A stretch of DNA of 64,000 nt, from assembly GCF_965233615.1 (NCBI RefSeq), contig NZ_OZ247495.1. One strand, 5' to 3'. A model generated the notes under the pieces. That model did not search any database, was not told the origin of the DNA, and worked only from the letters and a program-made list of their open reading frames with translations. The DNA comes from Pelagibius sp028280305 (GTDB lineage Bacteria > Pseudomonadota > Alphaproteobacteria > Kiloniellales > Kiloniellaceae). Below, piece after piece: positions 44,835 to 53,335 of this stretch; the stretch's first letter is position 1, and each line of letters starts with the position of its first letter. The position numbers and the translations under genes are program-made.

Positions 44835-44841
44835 AAGGAGG
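44835..44841 (+). other. Strong Shine-Dalgarno sequence without a matching start
   Basis: AAGGAGG lies between GST copy 1 and the FNT gene, but no ATG, GTG or TTG follows at 5-12 bases. The nearest in-frame start is GTG 44862, 20 bases away, which would add 13 residues to the FNT protein. Either start use is unusual here or this is a relic. Confidence 0.35.
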
Positions 44842-44900
44842 ATTATTAGCAGACCCTTAAGGTGGATCTACTTGGTCACCCAGAGGGAATCTCCAGGCAT

Positions 44901-45692
44901 ATGATTCAAGATCCGCCGGAACCCACCGGCATTGATGCCTACAAGCCGATTGAGATCGCTGAGCGAATAGAGCAGGCCGGAGTCAGCAAGACCCGGCTGA
45001 CCGTCACGCAGCTGCTCACCCTTAGCGTTCTGGCCGGTACTTTCATCGCCTTGGGCGCTGCTTTCTACACAGTCACCATGACGGGTGTGGACAGTACCAG
45101 CGGTCCTGCCCGATTGCTGGGCGGCGCAGCCTTTTCTCTCGGGCTTGTATTGGTGGTTGTTGCCGGCGCCGAACTTTTTACCGGCAACGTTCTGATGGTT
45201 ATGGCCTGGGTCGACCGGCGTATTCCGATAGTCGCGATGTTGCGTGCTTGGGGGATCGTCTACCTCGGCAACTTCGCCGGTGCACTGGGGCTCGCCCTTT
45301 TGGTTTGGGCCTCGGGTACCCTGACTGGCGAGCACGGTTTGCTGGCAGCGAAGATCGCGACCGCGAAAACGATTCTGCCTCTGGATCAGGCCTTCGTCCG
45401 CGGTGTTCTTTGCAATGCGCTGGTTTGTCTGGCGGTCTGGTTGACATTCGCAGCGCGCAGTGTCGCAGGTAAAATCCTGGCAATCCTCTGGCCCATCACC
45501 GCCTTCGTCGCACTTGGGTTCGAGCACTCGGTTGCCAACATGTACCTGATTCCAGTCGGTATGCTCGCCGGGGCCGAAATTGGCGTCGCAGATTTTCTGG
45601 AAAGCCTGATAGCGGTCACCCTGGGCAATCTTTTGGGCGGGGCCGGAGGCGTCGCCTTGACCTATTGGTTGGCATACGGCCGTCGAAACTAG
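44901..45692 (+). CDS. Formate/nitrite transporter (FNT) family channel
   Basis: 263 aa inner-membrane protein with six membrane segments. The omega-loop motif ELFTGN, the second-repeat NALVCLAVWLTF and the central-pore His in GFEHSVANMYLIP are intact; FNT pentamers pass formate, nitrite or similar small acids. ATG 44901 gives the usual N-terminus (IDAYKPIEIAERIEQAGVSK); GTG 44862 would add 13 residues. No formate dehydrogenase or nitrite reductase is adjacent. It is flanked by two GST paralogues on the same strand. Confidence 0.92.
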   Translation: MIQDPPEPTGIDAYKPIEIAERIEQAGVSKTRLTVTQLLTLSVLAGTFIALGAAFYTVTMTGVDSTSGPARLLGGAAFSLGLVLVVVAGAELFTGNVLMVMAWVDRRIPIVAMLRAWGIVYLGNFAGALGLALLVWASGTLTGEHGLLAAKIATAKTILPLDQAFVRGVLCNALVCLAVWLTFAARSVAGKILAILWPITAFVALGFEHSVANMYLIPVGMLAGAEIGVADFLESLIAVTLGNLLGGAGGVALTYWLAYGRRN

Positions 45693-45839
45693 CCTGAGGA
45701 TTTCCTCCGCCGGCGCTTTCAGTCAGTTTGCGCTGGAACTTTGCGGACCGGGGCCGGATATTGACCCCGGGGCCAGAACAGGGGGGCGGTGTGTGCCGGT
45801 TCTTCCAAATGGCAGGTCAAGCAAAGGGAGAACTGGGAC

Positions 45840-46460
45840 GTGACCATCGACCTCTATACCTGGGGTACGCCGAACGGCAGGAAAATTTCGATCGCTCTGG
45901 AAGAGCTGGAATTGGACTATGCGGTTCATCCGATAAATATTCAAAAGGACGAACAATTCGATCCTGAGTTCCTCAAGATCAGTCCCAACAACAAGATCCC
46001 CGCTGTCGTTGATCCTCAGGGGCCCGATGGCGAGCCTATCTCACTCTTCGAGACTGGGGCGATCCTTGTCTATCTGGCCGAAAGGACCGGAAAACTGATG
46101 CCGGAGGATGTGCGGGGCCGGCATATGGCCATGCAGTGGCTGATGTGGCAGATGGGTGGGTTCGGGCCCATGCTGGGCCAGGCCCATCACTTTCGCCGTT
46201 TTGCGCCCGAGCAGATTCCCTATGCGGTCGACCGCTATACAAATGAGTCAAAAAGGCTCTACGGCGTTCTAGACAAACGTCTGGCTGAGGAGGCGTACTT
46301 GGCAGGCGACTACTCGATCGCAGATATTGCGGCTTACCCCTGGGCGGCACGGCATGAGTGGCAGGGGATTGCCCTGGAAGAGTTCAGTAATGTGAAGCGT
46401 TGGTACGATGCAATAACTGCCAGGCCGGCGGTTGTTCGAGGCATGGCGGTTCCCGCCTAG
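45840..46460 (+). CDS. Glutathione S-transferase, YfcG/Nu-type, copy 2
   Basis: 206 aa, starting at GTG 45840 (TIDLYTWGTPNGRKISIALEE), with GGGAG about 10 bases upstream. It aligns along its whole length with GST copy 1: FDPEFLKISPNNKIPAVVDP, LMWQMGGFGPMLGQAHHFR and ADYSIADIAAYPW-type blocks. YfcG-type enzymes reduce disulfides with glutathione. The frame extending to 45789 adds non-homologous residues. Confidence 0.91.
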   Translation: MTIDLYTWGTPNGRKISIALEELELDYAVHPINIQKDEQFDPEFLKISPNNKIPAVVDPQGPDGEPISLFETGAILVYLAERTGKLMPEDVRGRHMAMQWLMWQMGGFGPMLGQAHHFRRFAPEQIPYAVDRYTNESKRLYGVLDKRLAEEAYLAGDYSIADIAAYPWAARHEWQGIALEEFSNVKRWYDAITARPAVVRGMAVPA

Positions 46461-46491
46461 ACCCGATTTTCAACCTCGGTTTTGACTGGGT

Positions 46492-46713
46492 TCAGGCAGA
46501 AGGACGACGGCCCCGGCGGCGGCCACGCTGGCGGATGACGACGAGTTCTGCCGGGGCTGTTTCTGCGCGTCCGATCAGCCGCGCCAGTTCGTCCTTGCAG
46601 CGCTGCAGGTTCAGCAACTCACGGGAGTCGTCGCGGTCGTAGACCTCGACACAACTCAGTTTGATCTCAACGAGATCGATCAACGTTTCGACGGAAGCCT
46701 TAGACAATGCCAT
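46492..46713 (-). CDS. Small conserved-looking protein, unknown function
   Basis: 73 aa: MALSKASVETLIDLVEIKLS, followed by an acidic/helical middle (VYDRDDSRELLNLQRCKDELARLIG) and a very basic Arg-rich C-terminus (about 8 Arg in the last 15). I have seen similar short proteins in Rhodospirillales genomes but know no function. The charge pattern suggests a two-helix protein with a nucleic-acid-binding tail (inference). Convergent with GST copy 2. A start at 46752 is possible but unlikely. Confidence 0.65.
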   Translation of the reverse strand: MALSKASVETLIDLVEIKLSCVEVYDRDDSRELLNLQRCKDELARLIGRAETAPAELVVIRQRGRRRGRRPSA

Positions 46714-46867
46714 GACGTTATTCCTGAATGAATTGATTAGCTCCAAAGGCATTTTTTAGTCAAATCAGTTAAGGGGACGTAAAGCCGGCGCAAAAGTCTG
46801 ATCTGAATCCATCAGAAATCGCAAACTGATCTGGAACCAAGGCTCGCAAGGCCGCTTGGCGAGGCCG

Positions 46868-47782
46868 CTATGGACGAGCGCGAAGTCCGGCAAACGCGGA
46901 TAAAGCGCGCCCGTCAATGACCGAAAGGCCGATGAAAATCAATAGCATGCCGGCAATTGCGTTCAAGGTGACCGTCTCGTCGAGTGCAAGAGCGCCAAGC
47001 AGGACTGCCACAACCGGGATAACAAAGGTGACCAGGAGTAGATTGGTTGCGCCTGCGGTGGCCAGAATTCGGAAATAGATGATGTAGGCGGCCGCCGTAC
47101 TGACCAAAGCCAGCGTTGCGAGAGCAACCCAAGTCATACCATCTGGACTGGCGTTCCACGGACGCTCCAGGAAGAGAGCGGGTGGCAGTAGGATGATGCT
47201 CGCCGCTGCGGTCATGCCCGCTGCCGCAATCGTTGGGCTGAAGCGGCGCAGTCGCCGTCCGAAGATCCCGGCAAGAGCATAGGACAAAGCAGCACTGAGA
47301 ACGGCGATCTGTCCCCAGGACTCGGCGCCCAAGCCGCCGAGCGCTGAAGGGCCGATCAGGACGACGGCGCCAAGAAAACCAATGCCCACACCTGCCGCTC
47401 CGCGGAACGTCATGCGCTCATCGCTTGTGAGCAGGTGTGCCAGGACAAAAGCGAAAAGCGGTGTTGTGGCGTTCAGAATTGAGGCCAACCCGCTATTGAT
47501 GCGCGTTTGTCCCCACATGATCAGTGAAAAGGGCAGGGCATTGTTGATCAGACCCATAGCGGCCAGCGGTCCCCAGTCCGCCAGCCCTGATGGGAACTGC
47601 TCGCCTTTCAGTACCGCAATACCAAGCAAGGCGAAGGATGCCAGCCCGACCCGCGCGCAAGCGAGGGTTACCGGGCCCAGATCGCGCAGGCAGATTTCCG
47701 TCAGGAAAAAGGAAATGCCCCAGACCGCCGCCAGAAGCAGAATTCGCAGCCATTCGCCGGTCGTCATCTGGGGCGTCTGCAT
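46868..47782 (-). CDS. EamA/DMT-superfamily transporter
   Basis: 304 aa with about ten membrane segments in two EamA repeats (residues 10-145 and 155-295); WGISFFLTEICLRDLGPVTLACAR and the second-repeat ATAGATNLLLVTFVIPVVAVLLG are typical. Family members export amino acids or metabolites; the substrate is not predictable. It lies about 100 bases downstream of glk on the same strand and may be a separate unit. Confidence 0.9.
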   Translation of the reverse strand: MQTPQMTTGEWLRILLLAAVWGISFFLTEICLRDLGPVTLACARVGLASFALLGIAVLKGEQFPSGLADWGPLAAMGLINNALPFSLIMWGQTRINSGLASILNATTPLFAFVLAHLLTSDERMTFRGAAGVGIGFLGAVVLIGPSALGGLGAESWGQIAVLSAALSYALAGIFGRRLRRFSPTIAAAGMTAAASIILLPPALFLERPWNASPDGMTWVALATLALVSTAAAYIIYFRILATAGATNLLLVTFVIPVVAVLLGALALDETVTLNAIAGMLLIFIGLSVIDGRALSAFAGLRARP

Positions 47783-47888
47783 TCCGTATCTCCAACGCGT
47801 GTTTATCAGCCTCAGAATAGCCGACTGACCGGCCTTCTATATCCGCTTCTTGTGGAAGGACAAGAGAGGTAGATCGCGTATCGGATGC

Positions 47889-48857
47889 CTATCCAAAGCG
47901 ACGTGCGGCGACGGCCAGGCCGGCGAAAGTGGCGTCCGGACGGGTGATAAGCCAGGTCGGAATACCACTCAGATAACTGCGCAGGCGCCCCTTGGCCTCG
48001 AAACGCTCGCGAAATTCCGAGGCCGCAAGAAACTCGGGAAACCGTGGCAGAATGCCGCCACCGAGATAAACGCCGCCGCGGGCGCCGTAGCACAAAGCCA
48101 TGTTTCCGGAGAAGCTTCCAAGGAAGGCGCAGAATCGCTCCAGAGCCCTGCGGCAAAGATCATCTGAGCCTTCCAGACCGCGGCGGGTCACCTCCGCAGG
48201 GCGGTAAGCTTCTGCAGCCGTGCCGTCGAGTTGGGCCAAGGCCTGATAGATGTTGACTAGGCCTGGACCCGACAACAGCCGTTCCGCCGAGACATGACCA
48301 AGACGCTTGCGCAGCACGGCGATCAGTGCCGCTTCAAGATCACTGGCGGCGGGGACGGTCGTATGGCCGCCTTCTCCAACCAATGCCAAGTGGTTCGTCA
48401 CGTTCGGGAGCAAGGCTGCCACACCAAGCCCGGAGCCGGGGCCGATCACGGCCAAGTTCCCTGTTGCGTTTTCGGATTTTGGGCCGATTTGGTGCCGGTC
48501 ATCATCGGTAAACTGGCTAAGCCCGAGCGCCAGTGCGGCGTAGTCATTCATCAGCTCAACATGACTAAAGCCGAATCGCTGCCTCAATTCATCGGTTCGG
48601 GTCTCCCAGCCCGTGTTGGTCATGAAGGCGTGACTGGCATCGACAGGCCCCGCAAAAGCCAACACGGCTGTTGGAGGCGGCTGTGGCGCCCCAAATTGAT
48701 CCAGGGCTGTGTTCAAGGCATCGTAGGCTGATTCGTGGTCGGCGACGTTCAGGTGCAGCACTTCACTGGTGTTGCCCTCTTCGACCAATGCAAACCGCGC
48801 GTTGGTGCCGCCTATATCGGCCAAGACTGCCGTGACTTGTTCAGGTGCCCCGCTCAA
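47889..48857 (-). CDS. glk: Glucokinase
   Basis: 322 aa, non-ROK Glk family (COG0837). ADIGGTNARFAL at the N-terminus, LMNDYAALALGL, GPGSGLGVAAL and GEGGHTTVPA are canonical. It makes glucose-6-phosphate from glucose and ATP. The start is TTG 48857, whose TTGA overlaps the otsA stop, with AGGG just upstream; the frame extends to 48905 but overlaps otsA. As last gene of the trehalose operon it probably phosphorylates glucose released by the GH15 enzyme. Confidence 0.93.
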   Translation of the reverse strand: MSGAPEQVTAVLADIGGTNARFALVEEGNTSEVLHLNVADHESAYDALNTALDQFGAPQPPPTAVLAFAGPVDASHAFMTNTGWETRTDELRQRFGFSHVELMNDYAALALGLSQFTDDDRHQIGPKSENATGNLAVIGPGSGLGVAALLPNVTNHLALVGEGGHTTVPAASDLEAALIAVLRKRLGHVSAERLLSGPGLVNIYQALAQLDGTAAEAYRPAEVTRRGLEGSDDLCRRALERFCAFLGSFSGNMALCYGARGGVYLGGGILPRFPEFLAASEFRERFEAKGRLRSYLSGIPTWLITRPDATFAGLAVAARRFG

Positions 48858-50239
48858 TGACCCTGTATCCCCCGATTGAGCTGTTCCAGAAAGTCTTCGC
48901 GCCAAGCAGTCACGTCATTCCTGGCGATGGCACTGTACATCGATTGCCAGCGTTCCCGCCTGGCTTTTAGCGGCATCGAGAGCGCTTCCTGCAGCCGTTC
49001 GGCAACGCCTTCAATGTCATAGGGATTAACGGTAAGGGCGCCATCCAGCTCGCGTGCGGCGCCGGCAAAGCGTGATAAGACCAAGACACCTGGATTTTTC
49101 GGCGACTGGGCCGCAACGAATTCCTTGGCGACAAGGTTCATACCGTCTCTCAAAGGGGTCACGAAGCCGACCTTGCTGCTGCGGAAGAATCCTGAAAGCA
49201 CCCGGCGGCTGAAGCTCTTGTTGAGATAGCGGATCGGCACCCAATCGTATTCGGCAAAAGTACCGTTGACCCGGCCCGCTGTCGCTTCGAGTTCGTGTCT
49301 GATGTCGACATAGTCGGTGACATCCGATCGCGAGGGTGGGTTGATTTGAAGGAAGACAACCTTTCCCCGATTGTCCGGATAGCTGGTCAGAAGGTGCTCG
49401 AAAGCCTCAACGCGGTTGATCAGTCCTTTTGAATAGTCGAGGCGATCAACCCCGATGATCAAGTCGCGACCGAGGAGACTCTTGCGAAGACGAATAACCT
49501 GCTTTGAGTCTTCGCTTTCCGCCGCCATTCCCGCAAACACCTCGGTGTCTATCCCGATGGGAAACACTGCGGTGCGCAAGGTCCGTCCAAAAGCCTTGAT
49601 GACACCGTCTTTGTCGACCTGACCATCCGCCTCCCGTCGGATGTAATCCTGAAAGCTGAGGAGATCTTCGTCAGTCTGAAACCCCAAAAGGTCATAGGCG
49701 CAGAGCGCCTTTACGATCTCCCGGTGCATCGGCAGCGCCGTGAAGACGGGGACGGCCGGCCAGGGGATGTGAAGAAAAAAACCGATCTTTTGCTTGCAGC
49801 CGGCATTTCGCAGTTGATCGGCGAAGAGCATGAAATGATAGTCGTGGACCCAGATGATATCTGAGTCTTTAAGCAGCGGTTGTAGACGATGGGCGAAGAG
49901 GGCGTTGACCCTTTGGTATCCGGCCCAGGTGTGTTGCGTGAATTCAGCCAGGTCCAAGCGATAATGAAAAAGCGGCCAGAGGGTCGAGTTGGCGAAGCCC
50001 TTGTAGTATTCATCGTAGTCGCGTTGGGTGAGGTCGACGGTCGCATAGGTTATCTTGCCGACCTCCGTTACACTGGGTTGGCTATAGTCGCGCTCCAAAG
50101 TCTTGCCGCTCCAACCAAACCAAATCCCGCCCCGCTGACGTAGAGCGGCGCGAACGGCCACCGCCAAACCGCCTTCGGCTCCCGGCCGAGATTGCTTGAC
50201 CATGGCAACACGGTTCGAAACGACGACCAAGCGGCTCAA
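48854..50239 (-). CDS. otsA: Trehalose-6-phosphate synthase
   Basis: 461 aa GT20 enzyme making trehalose-6-phosphate from UDP-glucose and glucose-6-phosphate. The start at TTG 50239 gives the classical N-terminus SRLVVVSNRVA, with GGAGGAA 6 bases upstream. GWSGKT, WPLFHY, VHDYHFMLF, GVDRLDYSKGL and GMNLVAKEFVA are intact. The TTG overlaps the TGA of the GH15 gene (ATTGA), and its own TGA overlaps the glk TTG, so translation is coupled on both sides. Frames extending to 50323 overlap GH15 and are unlikely. Confidence 0.95.
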   Translation of the reverse strand: MSRLVVVSNRVAMVKQSRPGAEGGLAVAVRAALRQRGGIWFGWSGKTLERDYSQPSVTEVGKITYATVDLTQRDYDEYYKGFANSTLWPLFHYRLDLAEFTQHTWAGYQRVNALFAHRLQPLLKDSDIIWVHDYHFMLFADQLRNAGCKQKIGFFLHIPWPAVPVFTALPMHREIVKALCAYDLLGFQTDEDLLSFQDYIRREADGQVDKDGVIKAFGRTLRTAVFPIGIDTEVFAGMAAESEDSKQVIRLRKSLLGRDLIIGVDRLDYSKGLINRVEAFEHLLTSYPDNRGKVVFLQINPPSRSDVTDYVDIRHELEATAGRVNGTFAEYDWVPIRYLNKSFSRRVLSGFFRSSKVGFVTPLRDGMNLVAKEFVAAQSPKNPGVLVLSRFAGAARELDGALTVNPYDIEGVAERLQEALSMPLKARRERWQSMYSAIARNDVTAWREDFLEQLNRGIQGH

Positions 50240-52035
50240 TAGGCTTCCTCCCAGGACTTTGACAGTCGCATGGCTGAGTTGATCAACCCCACCATGGAAT
50301 AGGTTTGCGGAAAGTTGCCCCAAAGCTCGTTGTTCTCTGGTGAGAGATCCTCGGAGAGCAGACCCATAGCATTGCGCGCGGCAAGCATTGTTTCAAAGAG
50401 CTCGCGCGCTTCTTCGGTACGTCCCACCGCCGCCAAAGCATCAATGTACCAGAAAGTGCAAACGTTGAAGGCTACTTCCGGCGATCCGAAGTCATCAGGG
50501 GCTGCATAGCGTTGGATGAAGCGTCCCTGCTTCAGTTGTTTTTCTATCTGATCCAGGGTTCCTAGAAATCGGGGGTCGTTCGCCGGCAAGAAACCAATCT
50601 CGTGGAGACAGAGCAGGCTGGCGTCCAGATCGCTTCCTTCAAAGGTAGAGACAAGGCTCTGAAGGTCGTTGTTCCAGGCACGATCCAGGATGCCGCTGCG
50701 TATGTCTTCGGCAGCCGCTGTCCAATGCGATTGCCGTTCAGCCAGGTTCAATCGCCCGGCGATCTTTGCAAGCCGATCGCAGGCTGCCCAGCACATGACA
50801 CTTGAGTAGGTGTGGACCTGTTGGCGCGTGCGAAGCTCCCAGAGACCGGCGTCGGGTTGATCCCAAAGCTTCAGGGCCTGTGCGCCCAATGCTTCCAACC
50901 TCTCGAAGAGGCCCATGTCGCCGGGGTGATCAAGGCGGCGATCGAAGAAGCTCTGGGTGGAAGCGAGAATGACACTGCCATAACCGTCATTCTGGATTTG
51001 CGTATAGGCGGAATTGCCGATGCGTACCGGCCCCATGTCACGATATCCAGACAGCGAATCGCAGACTTCCTCGTCGAGGCGAACCTCTCTGGAGATACCG
51101 AAGACCGGTTGCAGGTGCCCATCAGCCGCATTGGCGCCGACATTGGAAGCAACGATATTGGAAATGTAACTCAGATAGCCTTCCATGGTTCTGGTGGCGC
51201 CAAGGCGGTTAAGGGCATGGACCACGAAGTATGAATCGCGCAGCCAACAGAAGCGATAATCCCAGTTGCGCCCCGAGTTGGGAGCTTCCGGAATAGAAGT
51301 GGTCATAGCCGCGATGATCGCGCCGGTTTCTTCGTAGCTGCAAAGCTTCAAGGTTATCGAAGCGCGAATGACAGCTTCCTGCCATTCGAAGGGAAGGGCC
51401 AGGTAGCGGCACCATTCGCGCCAATACTCATCAGTCTTCTTGAAAAACTCTCGGCTGGTTTCATCGACCGGCGTGGTCAGGCTTTCGTCCGGTCCGAGAA
51501 TGAGCGTGACCGGACGCTCCAATATGAAAGGCACTTCGTCGGCGACATAGGTGACCGGTGCATCAGTTGTCAGGCGGAGCGTGAGTTCCGGCATCACGTA
51601 ACGCAGGTGATTGCTACCCCGCGTCACTTCAGGTGTGCTCTTTCCATAGTCCGAAGTTGGCCGGATACGAAGCCGGATGCGAGGGCTGCCGGACAGGGGC
51701 CGAACATGGCGAAAGATCGACGGCGGTCTGTGCACACGGTCGAAGTGTTTGAAGCGAGGTACAAAGTCAGTGATCTCAATGACGCCGTCTGCAGCATCAT
51801 AGAGTCGGGTAACAACAACGGCCGAGTTGTTTCTATAGTGCTGTTCCGAGCGTACAAAATCCAGAAGCTCGATATCGTAGAAGCCTTTGGAATCGCCTTC
51901 TGTTCCAGCAATGAGACTGCAGAAAACCGGATCGCTATCAAACCGGGGCATGCAAGCCCAGACAATCCTTGCCCGCTCGTCGAGAAGAGCGCCGAATGTG
52001 CAATTGCCGATGACGGAGAGATTTAAGGAGTTCAT
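50236..52035 (-). CDS. GH15-family glycoside hydrolase (probable trehalase or glucoamylase-like)
   Basis: 599 aa, no signal peptide. The N-terminal beta-sandwich (about 1-220) precedes the (alpha/alpha)6 barrel with NWDYRFCWLRDSYF, the catalytic-acid region GLWELRTRQQVHTYSSVMCW and the C-terminal NELWGNFPQTYS with the base-side Glu. Cytoplasmic bacterial GH15 enzymes include trehalases and alpha-glucosidases. Position between otsB and otsA and before glk suggests trehalose hydrolysis to glucose. It overlaps otsB by ATGA and otsA by ATTGA. Substrate inferred from context. Confidence 0.88.
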   Translation of the reverse strand: MNSLNLSVIGNCTFGALLDERARIVWACMPRFDSDPVFCSLIAGTEGDSKGFYDIELLDFVRSEQHYRNNSAVVVTRLYDAADGVIEITDFVPRFKHFDRVHRPPSIFRHVRPLSGSPRIRLRIRPTSDYGKSTPEVTRGSNHLRYVMPELTLRLTTDAPVTYVADEVPFILERPVTLILGPDESLTTPVDETSREFFKKTDEYWREWCRYLALPFEWQEAVIRASITLKLCSYEETGAIIAAMTTSIPEAPNSGRNWDYRFCWLRDSYFVVHALNRLGATRTMEGYLSYISNIVASNVGANAADGHLQPVFGISREVRLDEEVCDSLSGYRDMGPVRIGNSAYTQIQNDGYGSVILASTQSFFDRRLDHPGDMGLFERLEALGAQALKLWDQPDAGLWELRTRQQVHTYSSVMCWAACDRLAKIAGRLNLAERQSHWTAAAEDIRSGILDRAWNNDLQSLVSTFEGSDLDASLLCLHEIGFLPANDPRFLGTLDQIEKQLKQGRFIQRYAAPDDFGSPEVAFNVCTFWYIDALAAVGRTEEARELFETMLAARNAMGLLSEDLSPENNELWGNFPQTYSMVGLINSAMRLSKSWEEAY

Positions 52036-52811
52036 TCACGTTCCTGCGAATTGCTTGAATCGACGAGTTGCGCGAGCCAGCTATGGACCGCTGCTTCATT
52101 AGGCAATCTGTGCTTTGCCTGGGATGCACCTGTTTCCCCAACCTTCACCGAGATGCCATCAAGTCGGTTCACGGCGACGAATCCGTCCTCGTCAGTGATA
52201 TCGTCGCCGAGAAAAATCGGCTTGCGGCCGCTAAAGGGCGGTTCTTCCATGAAGGCACCGATGGCGGTGCCCTTGTTGCAGCCGGATGGTTTTACTTCAA
52301 AGACCATCTTGCCCTGCGTTACTTCCAGGTCCGGCAGGCTGCCGCCAAGCAGTTCGTCTATCCGTCGTGCAACCTCGGCCTCGCGCTCTGGTGCCAAACG
52401 ATAGTGCAGGGCCAGGGACAACCCCTTGTCCTCCAACAGCAATCCCGGCGTTCTTTCCGCGAATGCTCTCAGGGGAGTGCGGAGAGGCTCCAGCAGACTT
52501 TCGTTTGAACTTCGGCAACAGTGTCCGTCGCTGTGGCGCAGTTCCAACCCATGGACACCCGCGGCCGGCAAGGCCAGCGGCTCAAAAAGAGCATCCAGAT
52601 CCGCGATAGCCCGCCCGCTGACCAAAGCCAGCGCACCCAGAAAGCCGTCGCGAAGGTGGTGCAGGGTCCCCAGAAGAGAGAAGGGAACCCGTACTTGGTC
52701 GGGTCGTTCGGCAATTGGCAACAGTGTCCCGTCAACATCCAGAAACAGTGCATAGCGAGTCAGTGGATGATCGAGCTGCAGGCTGCGGTCGATGACTTTA
52801 TCAGGGCTCAT
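52032..52811 (-). CDS. otsB: Trehalose-6-phosphate phosphatase
   Basis: 259 aa HAD phosphatase. Motif I FLDVDGTLL (Asp25, Asp27), motif II LVSGRA, Lys/motif III region VFEVKPSGCNKGTAI and motif IV FLGDDITDEDGF are complete. It removes phosphate from trehalose-6-phosphate. ATG 52811 was chosen; an upstream extension to 52856 lacks similarity. First gene of otsB-GH15-otsA-glk, with about 520 bases of non-coding DNA upstream that should hold the operon promoter. Confidence 0.94.
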   Translation of the reverse strand: MSPDKVIDRSLQLDHPLTRYALFLDVDGTLLPIAERPDQVRVPFSLLGTLHHLRDGFLGALALVSGRAIADLDALFEPLALPAAGVHGLELRHSDGHCCRSSNESLLEPLRTPLRAFAERTPGLLLEDKGLSLALHYRLAPEREAEVARRIDELLGGSLPDLEVTQGKMVFEVKPSGCNKGTAIGAFMEEPPFSGRKPIFLGDDITDEDGFVAVNRLDGISVKVGETGASQAKHRLPNEAAVHSWLAQLVDSSNSQERE

Positions 52812-53014
52812 TGTGGGGTCAGTGTTGCGCTGCTCTTGAAAGGGGCATCGACACAAAATGCGTCGAAGCAGTCAGCACATCAAAACGATGATCTTTCATA
52901 CTGACCGCTGGACGCATCATGGCGACAGCATAGTAGCTGTGCTTGTTGTTGCCCATATTGAACTGCAGAGCCTCGGTAACAAGAAACCCCAATAAAATGT
53001 AAGTATACGGTCAA

Positions 53015-53150
53015 GCGTCTAGGGTCACCCTATCCGCGATACTACGCCAAGAGTATGGTTCAATATACTTGCGGCGTCTCGAGGCCATATCATCAAGGCG
53101 AAGGCTGTCGGCATCTTTAGACGGGGCTGTACTCGGACTTGTCCGCACCG
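53015..53150 (-). pseudogene. Possible glycosyltransferase C-terminal remnant
   Basis: On the minus strand a frame free of stops for about 44 codons ends in RRRKYIEPYSWRSIADRV followed by TLDA and a stop. The pattern R-x-Y-x-(E)-P-(Y/F)-S-W-x-x-I-A is how many GT4-type glycosyltransferases end. Nothing upstream in the frame (a stop lies about 44 codons back) supports a whole gene, so if real it is a decayed fragment. Weak evidence. Confidence 0.22.
53020..53032. promoter_or_regulatory. 13 bp palindrome, possible operator
   Basis: TAGGGTCACCCTA is a perfect dyad around a central C, about 210 bases upstream of the otsB start. The binding protein is unknown; it could also be chance. Confidence 0.3.
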
Positions 53151-53335
53151 TTGCTCATCATATGACCCGGTGTGCAAAGGGGCAGTCGACATCAATATAA
53201 TTACATAAATCGCAATTATGAGCAACCACTAGCTGAAAGAAATGGCGGATGAGTTATCGAATTCAAGAGCAAGATCTGGCTCTTTGTGTTGGAGGTTGAA
53301 CTCTGAGAACGAAATCCGCAATGGCTGCCTGCTGT

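Larger units (their letters stand above)
52812..53335. other. Intergenic region upstream of otsB and downstream of the S24 repressor
   Basis: 524 bases. It holds a 13 bp palindrome (53020-53032), a short minus-strand frame resembling the end of a glycosyltransferase (53015-53150) and otherwise nothing recognisable. The otsB promoter is expected near 52820-52950. No tRNA or other RNA gene seen. Confidence 0.5.

Noticed and set aside
53025..53225. A 66-codon minus-strand frame starting MLIIAIYVIILM
   Set aside because: No homology sense and no ribosome binding site; another frame over the same bases gives the more protein-like glycosyltransferase tail.
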